Both the position numbers and the translations under genes were made by a program. Positions 35,542-48,080 of a DNA stretch of 64,000 bases are shown one piece after another (within the stretch, counting starts at the first letter, position 1; every line of letters begins with the position of its first letter). The notes beneath the pieces were generated by a model that did not search any database, had not been told where the DNA came from, and worked only from the letters and a program-made list of their open reading frames with translations. The stretch covers positions 136,501-200,500 of the forward strand of contig JAPWGK010000009.1 of the NCBI GenBank assembly GCA_029641185.1. Reading direction: 5' to 3'. Origin of the DNA: Pseudofabraea citricarpa (lineage: Eukaryota > Ascomycota > Leotiomycetes > Helotiales > Dermateaceae).

Positions 35542-37416
35542 GGTGGCTAGACTTTGGAAAGTGAACTGTCGACTATCAAAGAATTTTAGTTGATTGACCC
35601 GCTTTGATAATTTGTAGAGCAAGTCCTCATACCTTTATACTGTTTCACTATTCGTTCCCCAGATCAAAGTCGAAGCACCAAATTGTATATTACCCCAAAG
35701 TCTTAGCCAAAGAAGTGATCAATGCTTCAGGCGGCTCCACTAGGCGATTGCCGGTAAGAAATAAATTGAGCCTGGAAGGAGACTGAACTTTAAGTAGACA
35801 GATACTTCCCTCAGGACTGATCAGCACAATATCCACTTGGCATCATACTGCATCTGGAATTTAAACAGCTCATCGAGTCATGACGCAGGTTTCGTCCACG
35901 GTGCCCACATTCCTTTTCATGGTCCACTCGTCACAATGGCCGAGTAGAATCTTGGAAAGCAGTCTTCTCTGCAGAAAACCAAGACTCTGGTACGCAGTGA
36001 CAGAGTAATGTATTGCCAAGCAATCGACGTTATTGTCACCGATCTCATTGTCAAGTATTCTTGGCATCTCAGCATCCTTCCCGTGCCTGGTAGCACCGTC
36101 CTCTTTGGCGTCCGGCATTTGGCTGCTAGTGACTCGCTACAATGCATGGGATTGAGTGACCTTATCGAGGTTCCCCTGGTTGATCTTCTTCCGGGCGATC
36201 ATCTCTATACAAAAGTCTTGACCTCGGGGAATTTGATTGGCTCTCAACTCCTAGTATGATATGTTGGCTTAAAAGATATCATATTGAGATAAGAGGCTGT
36301 CCAAGACAACGTCCTGATCCAGAAAGTCAATAAGTGTAAGTATACCCCTGCTCCAGGTGCTGAAGGCCTGGTGTCCAATCAGCTCTGATATACAGCGCAG
36401 AGAACGCATATACTCCGACGTATTGCCATTTCGATTTTACCCCATGTTGTGATTGCGCAGAGAATGATACCTGAGTGGTAGGGGTGTTTAGGGCAGCAAA
36501 CATGTAGTCAAGAGCTGCAGATCCCATCACTAGACTTGCCCCAAAGTAGAAGCTAATCAAAGATCACTTTCTCTGTTTCTCTGAAGCTGAGAAGAGTGAG
36601 AGCAGCGGAGAAGAATCCACGATATCAACAATACTGGCAATTGGAAATGCCATCAGCGTCCATGTGCATGAAAGAAAGGCTAGATTCAGATGCAAGCCGT
36701 CAGATAACATTGCAGGAGGGACCAACCAGAAAACACAAGTGTGCATCCCATTATTGTGACAGGAGATTTGACTTTCCCACCAGAGTCGACTAACGCATGG
36801 GATGAACGATCTGGAAAGCTGTGATTTCCAACCACTTGTCAGTCAGAATCATGTTTCATTCTGGCCGGGATGACTTCATCGTCGCCATCTGCTGAATCAG
36901 GAAAACCGACTATTTCTCGTACTCGCATTCATTCGAACAAGCTACCCCACTCGGAGGCAGAATAGCAGAGAAGTAGTGCGTTTTGAAGTCGTGACACCGG
37001 ACTTTGTCCCTGCAATTCGAACAGCAGATGGCAAGAAAGAGGGATTCAGAATTGGAATGCGGGGGTTGGAACATGCAATGCTACCGTAAACTCGCTGATA
37101 TGGCTTCTCCTGGATATTTGCGTTGCGTTGCGTTGGGTGCATCTGCAGTTGTGATGTGCAGGATGCCAGGAGCTGGAGCTTGACGAGACCGGGGAGATCA
37201 ACCTGATTCGCTCCTCAGGCATCAGTATTTATGCCTGACACGAGTGAATCCGAGATGTCGTCGAATTCGCGTCCACGGCCACGGCTCTCTGTCCTCCCCA
37301 AGTTCAAGTTCACTGCACGCACTCACTGCACTCGCTGTACTCCACCTTCTCCACTGGGCAACTTGTACAACTGCCATGCGCATCACTCCTTTGCGTCTCA
37401 ATCCTCGCCGCTGACA
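35542..37416. other. Long intergenic region with a possible membrane-protein remnant
   Basis: About 1.9 kb between divergent genes. On the minus strand at 36470-36746, hydrophobic segments LNLAFLSCTWTLMAFPIAS and SFYFGASLVMGSAALDYMF look protein-like, but they are separated by a stop and no start or splice solution was found. They may be debris of a small multi-pass protein. The rest looks non-coding and includes the ALG6 promoter. Confidence 0.4.
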
Positions 37417-39302
37417 ATGGCAGCAGCTTCGCCCCATAAACCCCGGCGCAAAGCAAAGAAGAGCGCAGCAAGTGACAGTGGAGCATCTTCTTTAACCACA
37501 AATACAACCACTACCGCAACCGCAACCACGCCGCCAACGGGACGCGCTGGAAGCCGCCCAACTTACCCGCTCGCCGCCTTCCTCTGGCCTGCCCGAAGCT
37601 CAGTATCACAATGGGAGATTCTACCGCTGATATTGATGGTCGTCGGCTTGTTCAGGTGGGCTGCGGGACTCTGGGGATATTCTGGTACGTATAGTGCTTT
37701 CTGCCTGGAACCTATGGAAACATGGCTAATATCGCTGCAGGTTTCCAGAATCCTCCCATGCACGGCGACTATGAAGCCCAGAGGCACTGGATGGAAGTCA
37801 CAACTCAATTGCCCGTTTCGCAGTGGTACTTTCACGATCTCGAGTGGTGGGGTCTGGACTATCCTCCTTTGACGGCATACCATAGCTGGCTCTTGGGCAA
37901 GATTGGGGGGATCATTGACCCATCATGGTTCACGCTCTATGCTTCGCGCGGTCTTGAAGACCCAACATTGAAGATTTTCATGCGAGCGACGGTCATTGTG
38001 TCCGAGTATTTGATTTATGTTCCCGCGGCTGTCATTTTCGTACGCAGGTTTACCAAGCTCCAAGGAATCAGTCATTGGCATGCATGGATAGCTCTAACTG
38101 CCATCCTGATGCAGCCCGGTCTTATCTTGATAGACCATGTCCACTTTCAGTATAACACAGTCATGCTTGGCTTGGTTCTGGCATCCATGTCAAGCGTTCA
38201 GGCCGGCAGACACATGTGGTCTTCAGTTTTCTTCGTGTTGGCGTTGGGATTCAAGCAGATGGCGCTCTACTATGCACCAGCTATGTTCGCATACCTCCTC
38301 GGGGTATGCATATTTCCTCGCATCAACGTATCTCGTTTCCTTGGCATAGCCATCGTCACAGTTGCATCATTTGCTGTGCTTGTCCTTCCTTTGTTCCTGG
38401 GCGCAATGTATGACTTCTATCGTGGAGTCGATGCTCGCCCAGAGCTCTTTGGGTTCAAAGGACCCTTGCCTATTTTTACCGCTCAATCAATCCATCTTGA
38501 CCACCACGCTTGGTACTACCCGATCTTGCAACAGTCCTCTCAATTGGTCTATCGGGTCTTTCCCTTTGCTCGTGGTCTCTTTGAGGACAAGGTTGCCAAT
38601 TTCTGGTGCGCCCTCAATGTCGTCATCAAACTCCGAAATTATCCATCCGAGTTATTACAGAGAGCTTCTCTCCTTCTTACTCTGGCCGCAATAACGCCCC
38701 CGTGTTTCGTTATCTTCTTGAAGCCTCGGAAAGAACTTTTGCCATTGGCATTATCTGCAACGGCTTGGGCCTTCTTCCTCTTCAGCTTCCAAGTGCATGA
38801 GAAGAGTGTTCTGCTTCCATTGATGCCCATGACAGTTTTGTTGGCTGGCAAGAATGGGTTGAGTAAGAACATAAGATCCTGGGTGGGATTTGCCAATATG
38901 CTAGGCGTCTGGACTATGTTCCCTTTACTACAGCGTGTCGACTTGAGAATACCGTACTATGTTATTTCTCTACTATGGGCATACCTTCTTGGATTGCCTC
39001 CCACCTCATTTGCAGTATACAAGCAAGACGGTCAGGCTACTTGGGTTGGTTTTGCGACGAGCACCATACATGTTCTGTTCTACCTCGCCATGGGAGTTTG
39101 GCATGTGGTAGAAGGAACGCTCACTCCTCCAATCGATAAACCCGATCTTTGGGTTGTTGCAAACGTGGGCGTTGGTGTTGCAGGTTTTGGAATCTGCTAT
39201 TTATGGTGTCTATGGACCTTGGTGGTTGAGAGTGGTCTCTTGAACTTTTCAAAGAGCGAAAAGAACGAGAAGCCGATCAAGTCGAAGTCAAAAGCATTGT
39301 AA
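37417..39302 (+). CDS. ALG6: ALG6 dolichyl-P-Glc:Man9GlcNAc2-PP-dolichol alpha-1,3-glucosyltransferase
   Basis: Two exons, 37417-37684 and 37741-39302, with a 56-nt intron, give 609 residues. An in-frame Met at 37231 would add 62 residues of low-complexity leader, so the downstream start is preferred. The spliced frame gives GYSGFQNPPMHGDYEAQRHW, the luminal ALG6/ALG8 signature whose acidic residue is thought catalytic. LDYPPLTAYHSWLLGK and the FMRATV block follow. HGDYEAQRHWME and the WGLDYPPLTAYHS wording fit ALG6 better than ALG8. The rest is a multi-pass ER membrane body ending in a lysine-rich tail (KSEKNEKPIKSKSK) suited to ER retention. The enzyme adds the first glucose to the lipid-linked oligosaccharide used for N-glycosylation. 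Confidence 0.93.
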
Positions 39303-39445
39303 TTGTTAAATATATACCCCCAAAAGCCCTGTACATTAGAAGTGTACATACTGTCTTATGCTTATAAATTAAAAAAGCTGTCTATATACACAAGCCAACC
39401 TGTCCTTCTCTCTTGTTGACGATCATATGTATAGGATCCTCCACT

Positions 39446-40855
39446 TCAACCGGTCTTCTCATCCCCATACCCACGCTGAACATACCCACCATGGCCAGGC
39501 GTAAACGAAAATGGTCTTTGTTCATTTGCATGTTGCGGCGACGAATCATCAAGCTCATGCAGCTCTTGCCTTGCATCCTCGACCGCGACCACTGGAGGAG
39601 GAGAGGAAGCAGGAAAATCATGATAGGCAGGATGGACATCCGTAAAAGCATTCTGCCGAGACGATGCCAACACGGTCGGGCTCTCACCAGGATAACTAGG
39701 CGGGTCTCCCTCTGCGGGCGAGTAGGGCGAGTGATGGGTATAAAGACTCATGGCCTGACCTACGGGACCAGTAGGCGAATGCTCCTCCACCGTCGGCCCC
39801 TCGTATTCCTTATTCGGATACCGCACTTCCTGGATCGAATGCTGCCTTTCTCCATGCGCGTGCCCGTGCCTCTGCGTATGGTTCGCGATGTACTCCCGCA
39901 TGCTCCTCTGCCGGCCACACATGTAGAACAGCAGCCCCGCGACGAGCAGGCCCAGCACGGCGCCGATGGATATGCCGATTATAGACCCGGTCGAGAGGCT
40001 GTGCTTCGAGTTGGAGCTGGACGCCGTATTGCTGGTGCTGGTGCTGGTACTGCTTGTTCCGCTTGGATTGCTGCTCGTCATCGTCCCTGACGGCGCCAGT
40101 TCCGGCTCGAAGTACTCCCCTGGACTTAGTGCTAGGCTTGCTTTGAGCGCTTCGTCGTGTTGCATCTCAAAGGTTTGTGTTGCGTTCTACATCTGTTTAG
40201 ATTTTTTGACGGTGGGAATTAGCAGGAGGTTTACTTACGGGGTTGATGGCCCCTACCATCCCGTCCTGGCATGCGCCTGGTGAGGAGCAGTAGAAGAATA
40301 TCGGCTCCGTGTCGTTGACGACGAGGTTATATACCGGCGGCTATCAAGCGTCAGTCGATCAAATCATTAATCTCTTCTTGCTCTTCTTTTTTCCTTTTGC
40401 TTTGGACGAGACACGGAAATACAGAGGGAATCATACGTACATCTGATAATACAACCGCCACGGGTTTAAATCCGCTCCAGAACCCCACGTGGTTGATCCC
40501 CGTATACTCGTACGGGATACATGGCTGTCCAAAGGCAGCGCGTGCTATGGAGTGGTTCAGTGGGTAGAAACGAAAGGATATCACGTCGCCTGGTGCGGCT
40601 TGGACGAATGAGGGCGTGAATGAATGTCCTTGCTATTTTCTACGAGTCAGTACGGATCTGAGGTTTTGGGGTGGTTGAGAGATGAGAGAGGGACGGACAT
40701 ACAGCACCCACGGCTATATTGTGTGTTTCTCTCGCAGCAGCTGTCGTAGCCTCTGTCGCTGTTGTATCGCTACTTGCTGTTGGGTCTGCGCTTTCGGCCA
40801 GATTCTGGCTTGAGATGAACGGCAGTAAATAAACAAGCAGCTGGAATATCTTCAT
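39446..40855 (-). CDS. Cupredoxin-like serine-rich cell-surface protein with membrane anchor
   Basis: Four exons (40703-40855, 40441-40632, 40239-40340, 39446-40186) give 395 residues. A signal peptide (MKIFQLLVYLLPFISS) is followed by a cupredoxin-type domain: HNIAVGAQGHSFTPS, AAPGDVISFRFYPLNHSI, FGQPCIPY, FYCSSPGACQDGMVGAINP. A Ser/Thr linker, a transmembrane helix (IIGISIGAVLGLLVAGLLFYMC) and a His/Pro-rich cytoplasmic tail follow. This is the 'extracellular serine-rich protein' layout of fungal surfaces. In blue-copper relatives a His follows the FYC motif; here PGAC has no His. Copper binding is therefore doubtful, as in several members of this family. Function is unknown, possibly wall-related. 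Confidence 0.85.
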
Positions 40856-42045
40856 CTTGACTGGTTTAGTGCTTTTTCTGTATTTAATGGACTGTCGTGC
40901 TGGAAGATAAATAATATCTAGAGATGACTGAGGAGGATTTCTCGAGGAGAAATCCTCTCTGACAAAGAACGTCGCCGCCTCGCCACGGTGTTTTATTGGA
41001 TGATAAAGAATCTGAAGGGACAAAGGAGATTCGACGGTCTAGACCCTTGCGCAATATAATTACGCATTCTCGATATTTTTGTAAAGTTCTGGAGCATTAA
41101 ATCTCTTCCGTTAAAATGCTTCTTGATATAGAAGTCGAGTTATGGAAAATAAGTGACGGGTGGTCGGTTAAGAAATAAGCGACAAGTTTATCAAGTAGGA
41201 TGGAAACATTCAACTGGCGTTAGCCAATACAATCATCACGAGTTCTCACCTCTAATCGTTCTTTTTGCGACATATTTAATGATCAAGCAGTTGGAAACGG
41301 GAGCCAACGTGTCCTTCCCATCATCTACCCGCCTGTTCTCTCCTCTTTCCCTCTCCATTACAGTACCAAAGACAAGACTCAAAATCGCTGACTGTGTACA
41401 AGCCGCCCTCAACAGTGCTTCAGTGGCTACCTGACCATCGTATGACAACAAAATTAGAAAGAACAACATAATCACAATTGGCAACAGCACAGTTTTCTGG
41501 GTTTGTAACGGATTGCGGATGGACGACTTTCGGTAACTTTTTCTCTGGGCACCAGTTGTGTGGAGAGCAAGATACATGAACGGCACGCACAACTGAACAC
41601 TTCGTTCCAAACCATATGACTCGGCTCTGGCGGTGGAAAACTTTCTGCTGGTCGGGGAATAAAGAAAGCGATCTTGACTTGGGACTTCATATTTATAGGA
41701 ATCAACATTGCTTCAGTGTATGGATATAACTTGCAAGCCGCACTTCTGTGGTGAATATATCTCTGCGCATGTCTGGAAGTGGCCACACACATTATAATAT
41801 TGTAGCATGTTAGAATGATATGCAGGGTGGAGAATGCCGCTACAATGTTTCGGAACGCAGCAAAACTCTCAAAGGCAACAAGGTGTGTAAATCACAAAAG
41901 GTATTCCAATATTATAACATAGCACACACACTTTATTAGACGTAATAGCAAATTATTCATTTCGTTCATATCAGTAACAGTCTCATACAATCTGTAGAGT
42001 CTTCTGGTTGGTAGCAGAGTTTCCTTCGGACTCTGCTGCTGGCAT
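40856..42045. other. Intergenic, no supported gene
   Basis: About 1.2 kb. Overlapping open frames on both strands at 41153-41792 include one hydrophobic stretch on the minus strand (VLLPIVIMLFFLILLSY), but no start, domain or splice solution makes a credible protein. Confidence 0.4.
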
Positions 42046-42870
42046 TCAACATCTCCATGAGGTAATCTCATTCTCATATTCCACAGTTCGAGGATCCTCT
42101 GGAAGAGCAACGGCCAAGTTGTAATTGTACGATGAGGTGAGACCTCTGTCGTCGCCCTTATTGTTGCAGCCGATGAACCTGACTTAAAGCGTTAGAAATT
42201 GACAGGTGGTGGTATAAAGACGGAGGTTTTTGGTCGCTTAGAAGAGTTTTTAAAAAAAGAAAATACCAGAGAGTCGAAGTAGACCGATATGTTACTCGCT
42301 TCGAACTTTGGGAAGACAAAGATCTACAACCTTGGGGAACATAAAACAACTTACTTGTAGAATTGACACACACCACCGGTGTTTGTGGACAGAGACGAGA
42401 TAGCATTATTGTACTTGTCAGAAATGCTCGTGTCGTTTCCGCTCTGGAAATCAAAGTAAGACACTATTTCAAACCATCAGTATCGCATCCAACATCGCAT
42501 TCAAAATCATGCGCGATAGAGAAAACGTACCGCAATCTCCAGGAGGAGCACCAAAAACGAGGCAATCCCCTCTGAAACCCGCATCGAGACACTGCACAAC
42601 AAAGATGTTCTCTGGAGTGGTGACATTGCGATCTGGATCAGGCTCTGCCTCTTGACGCTTGATGAAATCTTCTGATAGGCTCAAGACCGTAGTGTCTTTG
42701 CTGTGGAATACTGCGTAGGCGGCACTGTTGATGACTGAACCCGCGAGAGGAATGCTCAATGCGTCGATTCCGCGCTCTTCGATTCCACGCTCCTCGATGG
42801 CAATGGCCATTGAGAGGACCCTGGTGCCAGCGGCCAGAGCGGCAAGGACTGTAGATACTTGGTACTTCAT
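42046..42870 (-). CDS. Small secreted Cys-containing protein, crystallin-like pattern
   Basis: Three exons (42531-42870, 42355-42463, 42046-42178) give 193 residues. A signal peptide (MKYQVSTVLAALAAGTRVLS) is followed by a duplicated IEERG-IEERG motif and a pro-like region ending EDFIKRQE, where KR could be a Kex2 site. The putative mature part has five spaced cysteines: QCLDAGFRGDC, PPGDC, GGVCQFY and FIGCNN. The pattern C-x7-C ... C ... NNAISSLSTN ... CxFY ... GC resembles fungal beta/gamma-crystallin-like secreted proteins. The final residues end SWRC, adding a sixth Cys. It is probably exported and disulphide-bonded. An effector or antimicrobial role is possible but not shown. Confidence 0.78.
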
Positions 42871-44592
42871 TGTTCTGACTCGAGCTTAAAATATGTTCAA
42901 TCGGTAGTGGATAGATGTCTTTTTAACTGCTGATATAGATACCTAAGTATGAAGAGGACCTTCACAATTGTGGAAAGAAAACAATGTTTATAGGTGTTGC
43001 CGCCAAGGTGGATAGGACCGGATGCGCTGCTTTTAAAGAACTGGCTTTGTGCTGGAAATGAATACGGGGAGGAAGACTTTTTGTTTCTTCTTGTACCTGA
43101 AGTCAATTTGTTGAAAGAGGGGATGATCGGAATCTCGCTTACCCCTATCTATCAATGAATGGAAATACATACAATAACACTATATTTTGATGATATCAGA
43201 TGTAATTCTTCTACTTCACTTTTAACAACGGTACCTGGATATGTACTTTTGAAAACCTCGTCGTCAGAAGGAACACATCTTTGATGCTATGTTCACGATG
43301 TTGATGTGCGCCAGAATATTTCCCGCGTCAGCCGAAATTGTAATTTATTAACCTTCCCCAGAAACCTACTTTGAGCTGTTTCTCCCAAAAACCAGGGCAA
43401 TATTAGGGTTAAGCTTTAGAGAATGTCGTCCCAAGTAGGTGCCGAGCACAAGATTTCCAGAACTTCCTGGCGTGTCATGGCTGTCCAATTGAAATACGTC
43501 GTGGCATACACAAGTACATAAACAGAGTTGCCCATGGCTGAACTCAACTACCAAGGCGCAGGAGTGCCTTTTCTTCATAATATCAAATGACCAATACTCT
43601 TGCATGGTGCTTTCGTTATGTCTCTGTCTTGCTGGTTGCTCCGTGGAAATATTTTTTGGTGGTGATGTGCATCACGCATAAAAGAGTTAAATAAGTTCGA
43701 GTTGAGCAAAAATTTAATGTCCTATCACTGCCTGAAAATAGCCCACGATTGAAAAGTACAAGTTCACTTCAAGTTTACAAAACAAATACCATGGAAATGA
43801 TTGCTAAAAAGCACTTATTCACCTCGTAAAAGGCATGAAAAAGCTAACAGCTTCTTCAATGGTGATTTGTGGACGGAGAAAAACGTGATCTTTAGCGATC
43901 ATGGGATAATAAATCAAGCGAGGAGGATTATGAATTCAGCATTGATGTTATCACCTTCTTATACCATCGACATGGTTTATATATGGGTAAATAGCGCAAA
44001 AGTAAGTGATACAGGAATTCAATTTGTTCCACTTGAGCTGTTTTAACTTGCATTGATGGCTAGTTCAATGATAAACCGGCGCTAGTAGCTGTGATGGCTG
44101 TCCACATGTGGACTCATCACAAAGAATGATTTTAATTTATCGATACTTGACGTTAAAGATGGAGATACAAAATTAGAAAATTTAACGAATCCCGTGTCAA
44201 TTTTAAGCACATACCTACCGTCTGATTTGTCTCAACTGAGAGTTGTTCGTGCCGAAAGATTTATTTCATTATCCTCTTATATTTCATATTTTCAGTTCAA
44301 CATAGAACTTTCCCTTACTAATGATCCATGCACTAATGTTACAGTCCTCAACTACTCAAATAAAATGAAGGTCATTTTCGACTCAAATGTTGTGATATCT
44401 GCACACACTTTGAAGGATTTAGACTCCAACTTGTGGTTGAGATTTGGTTTGGCATGTTGATGGCTACCTGGTCAATTAATCGCTTTGTTTTCAATAATCA
44501 AGAGTGTAATTAGGCTTCCGAGAATTTTTTGACCAACAGAAATTGAATTTCTTGCAAATTTAATAGTTCATCTTCTACCACCTGCAGCATCT
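42871..44592. other. Long AT-rich intergenic region
   Basis: About 1.7 kb, AT-rich, between the secreted-protein gene and the end of the NLR. Plus-strand open frames at 43801-44460 show no family signal. No transposon ends or RNA genes were seen. Confidence 0.45.
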
Positions 44593-47500
44593 TTATATAT
44601 CCATATCTCCAAATAGTTTTGAGACGCCCTCCAAAGAATCATTGGGATAGTCCAAAGTAGCTCCATTTTCCATCAGAAAATTTCTCATCGGCTGGTTCGA
44701 GGCTGCATCGAGTGCGTTATAGAATTTACCATCTAGCTCCATATTTATATCGGCCCCTGCCTGAAGGAGCAGAGATATAGTCTCTAGATTATTATTAGAT
44801 GCTGCTGCTACTGCTGCTGCTAGAGCACTACTAAAAGGTCCAGGTAGCTCTATATTCACATCTGCCCCTGCTTGAAGGAGCAGAGATATAGCCTCTAGAT
44901 TATTAACAAATCCTGCTGCTGCTGCTGCTGCTAGAGTACTACCAAAAGATCCAGGTAGCTTTATATTTACATCGGCTCCTGCTTGAAGGAGCAGAGATAT
45001 AGCCTCTAGATTATTATTAAATGCTGCTGCTGCTGCTAGAGCACTACCAAAAGGTCCAGGTAGCTTTATATTTACATCGGCTCCTGCTTGAAGGAGCAGA
45101 GATATAGCCTCTAGATTCTGGTTAGATGCTGCTACTGCTAGAGCACTACCATAAAATCCAGGTAGCTTCATGTTCACATCTGCTTTCAAATCAAGTAAAC
45201 TCTTTAGAACAGATGCATGATCGAATTTTGTTGCTAAACACAACAAGGATTCACCGTGTGAGTTGATTTGGTTGACATTCAAAGTTGCATCTTTCCACCA
45301 GTCAGATATAACATTGTCAAACCCAAATGAGCATATAGCAAATGAGCTACTTCCGCAGGGATCTAGAGAATATCGATACCTGGAAGGACAACCATGCGCG
45401 TACCAGGCCTTATAAGCCGACGAACTAGAATCAGGCGCCCCTAAAAATCTCTGTAGAAGTGTTGTGACTTCATAATCAATAGGACCATTCTCGTGTCGAC
45501 GAACGTGTTCATGCCAATTTTTGCACGCATATTTAAGAAGTGTAGGTGATGGAGGGACAAAGGGCATGGCATTGTCTGCCTCAAAATCTTGCAACCAAGT
45601 CGTAGGAGGACTGTTGAGTATTACAAAGCACTGTTTTGCTACGAATGCATTTGAAGAACTGGAAGACCAAATGTACCCCTCAAGATATTCGCGAACTGAC
45701 AAGTGTGCAAACTGAAATGAGTCTGCAAATTTGTCGAATACTATTAGATTCTTGCAAGCACTGAGCACAGAATCAATAGTAATATCGACTTCTTGGATTT
45801 CGTCATTCTCTGGATCTTGGCAAACGGCTTCAACAATTACTCGAGCAGAAACTTTGTCGGTGCATATAAGCCATTGAAATGTACGGACTGCTATCTGGTT
45901 TGATCCATCCTCTGATTTGTGTATCTCGCTAAGTATCTCATCGTAGGTCTCTTTTAAGTCCTTGGGTAGTGATCCTAATCTCTGGCGAATAAGGTTTCGA
46001 CGTTCGATAGAGAGGATATGCGTAACTTGTAGATAAGCCCATTGAAACCTGCTCAAGTAGATTAGTACTTCCTGAATAGAGAGATATACCAACGGAATGT
46101 TGAACATACATTCCCTGGCTTTTGCTTAAAATAATTTGGGCAATCTCTAGTTTCAAGTCTTCGGGTATTTGTTCTAATCCCCTGCGCTTGCGGCGCTGGC
46201 AATCTTTGGCAACAGCTTCAGCAACAAACCTTGCTATATCGTCCTTGTTATCAGTGGCTTGAATACCAATGTTCGCTCTTCTGCTCAGTTGGGCTTTTAT
46301 ATCAGGATTCATCCGACTCGAGACAAATACTTTGACCATGTTTGAACTCTGGCTTAGCTGGCTAAATGTTTCCAAGAGAATGGCTCTTTGCTCTTCATCG
46401 CACTCGTCCATGGCATCCAACACCAAGAATGTTTGTGTGTATAGCCCAAAGAGATCCAACAGAAGTTGTTTGCTCTCATCAATTGTGATGATATTTGACT
46501 GCATACCAGTTTGTTCTTTCTTCTCATATATCTTAACAAGAGGACTAGAGATAGACTGCTGATCTGAGGATATCGATAATTGCTTGACTAAACTTGCAAG
46601 TACTTCTCGGGCTTGGCGACGCTGGTTTTCATTCCGGTTGCAATAGAAGTATCCAAGTCCTTCGGAAGGAGATCTCTCCACCAGGCTGTCAATGACCTTA
46701 GATACCAGCTTAGTTTTGCCAGCGCCAGCTGTGAAGCTTTAGCTAAATTCATGATGGAAGTATGCGAAGACTTACGGATCCCATAAAGCCATATTATTTG
46801 TGACTCATTACTGGATTTCCAAGTTTTGAATTCTTCACGCTCCAAGATCCACTCTCCAGTATCTTTTGTGCGTCCCTCGCGCGCGAAGGCATGTATATCA
46901 TCGCGTGCAATGCTCGACGCCCATAATAAGATCTTCGCCCTTCTCTGTTTTTCCAATGTCTCCCACACATTCGTCACTCCCTGTTGTAAATAAGCAACTG
47001 AATCCTTTGTATCCTTTGTTTCCCGTAACAATGTGAGCAAATGACTCAGTTGTTCGTTCTGAGAATGCCGATTGAGATACCGCTCGCAGGTTTCTGCTGC
47101 TCTTGCAGCTTGAATCTCCAGCTTTTCACAATGGATCTCAAAATCGCTGACTTCTTCAATTTGCCAGAAAGCATGGACGACTCGTCCGGGTGTGCTTTTG
47201 TCTAATATTCGGATAGCCTTGATAAGAAACCGAAATACGGCCACGTAGAGTTTGATCAGGACAGTTTCGAGTTGTCGCAAGGCATCAGAACGCTCGTTGT
47301 CGAAATATAGCGAAGTATAGATTTTACATTGAAACATGATGCGCAAGACTGTATCAAGACCGCAGATCAGAGCAGTCATTTGTTGCGAGTCTGCTGTCGC
47401 TGCCTGTATCATTTCAGCCGTCAATCAATACATTCGGGATATGCGCATACCTGAAGTAAAATTCTGATTCCCGCCCATGGTAATCCCGCATGGACAGGAT

Positions 47501-48080
47501 CAACATTGACGACGATGTCTCCAATCTTTTGTAACTTATTGATCCAGTTAACAATTCGGTCAACTTTATCGCGTATAACAATCGGCTTTCCGTTGTTGTT
47601 GATCACCCACCGGGCCTCTTTCAACGAGTCCATCTTTTCTTTGCAGGCCGTGTGGAGATCAACACAGACAGCATTAAAATCTGTCGAAGTCTCGATAGAG
47701 TACTCCGCAATCAAGGCTTTCTCTCCCTCCGAAAACTCTAGCAAAGCCTCACTCCACAAATTTCGTCTAGGTTGTGTGACAGAGCCACGTAGATGTGGAG
47801 TTGATGAAGCTGAAGCACTGGCTGGATACAGTTCTTGCGGCGGCGCATCGATTACAGGCACACTCTGCGTGGCTGATAGTAAACTGTTGCTGTTTCGTAA
47901 ACCAAGAGCATGATTGAGTGCTGGATTTGATATTACGGCCCTGGTCGTGATGGAAGAGTCTGAGAACACAGACGAGGCTGTGGATGTCGTCGAGCCTGGT
48001 CCATGGGGTTGGACATCATCCCTGGCAAACTTGGGTCTTCCTACCAGTCTCTTTGACCAGTTTTGTTTCGGCTTTGGCAT
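44593..48080 (-). CDS. NACHT-ankyrin NLR with NWD-type N-terminus and near-identical repeats
   Basis: Four exons (47451-48080, 46776-47403, 46110-46728, 44593-46048) give 1110 residues. The start at 48080 (MPKPKQNWSK) is preferred over 48143. Residues about 110-290 match the N-terminal domain of NWD-type NACHT NTPases (NLWSEALLEFSEGEKAL, VHAGLPWAGIRILLQ). The exon 2/3 splice builds the Walker A motif GIPGAGKT (about 418-425). LVLDAMDEC is Walker B and VFVSSRMNP the sensor-type block. The exon 3/4 splice gives SKSQGMFQWAYLQ, the usual end of the NACHT module. The C-terminus has about six ankyrin repeats, four almost identical (LEAISLLLQAGADVNIKLPG). Such receptors act in heterokaryon incompatibility or microbe sensing. 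Confidence 0.92.
44761..45190 (-). repeat. Near-identical tandem ankyrin-coding repeats, 105-111 bp periods
   Basis: The phrase TGAAGGAGCAGAGATATAG recurs at about 44762, 44873, 44984 and 45089. Periods are 111, 111 and 105 bases, followed by a shorter, more diverged unit. Units differ mainly in the length of a GCT/GCA run coding poly-alanine and in a few codons. High DNA identity, not only protein identity, indicates recent duplication or gene conversion between units. Confidence 0.9.

Noticed and set aside
41153..41792. Possible membrane protein gene
   Set aside because: Overlapping frames on both strands, one hydrophobic stretch, but no domain, signal or splice model.
43801..44460. Two plus-strand frames downstream of the second NLR
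   Set aside because: AT-rich sequence, no recognisable protein character and no splice sites joining them.
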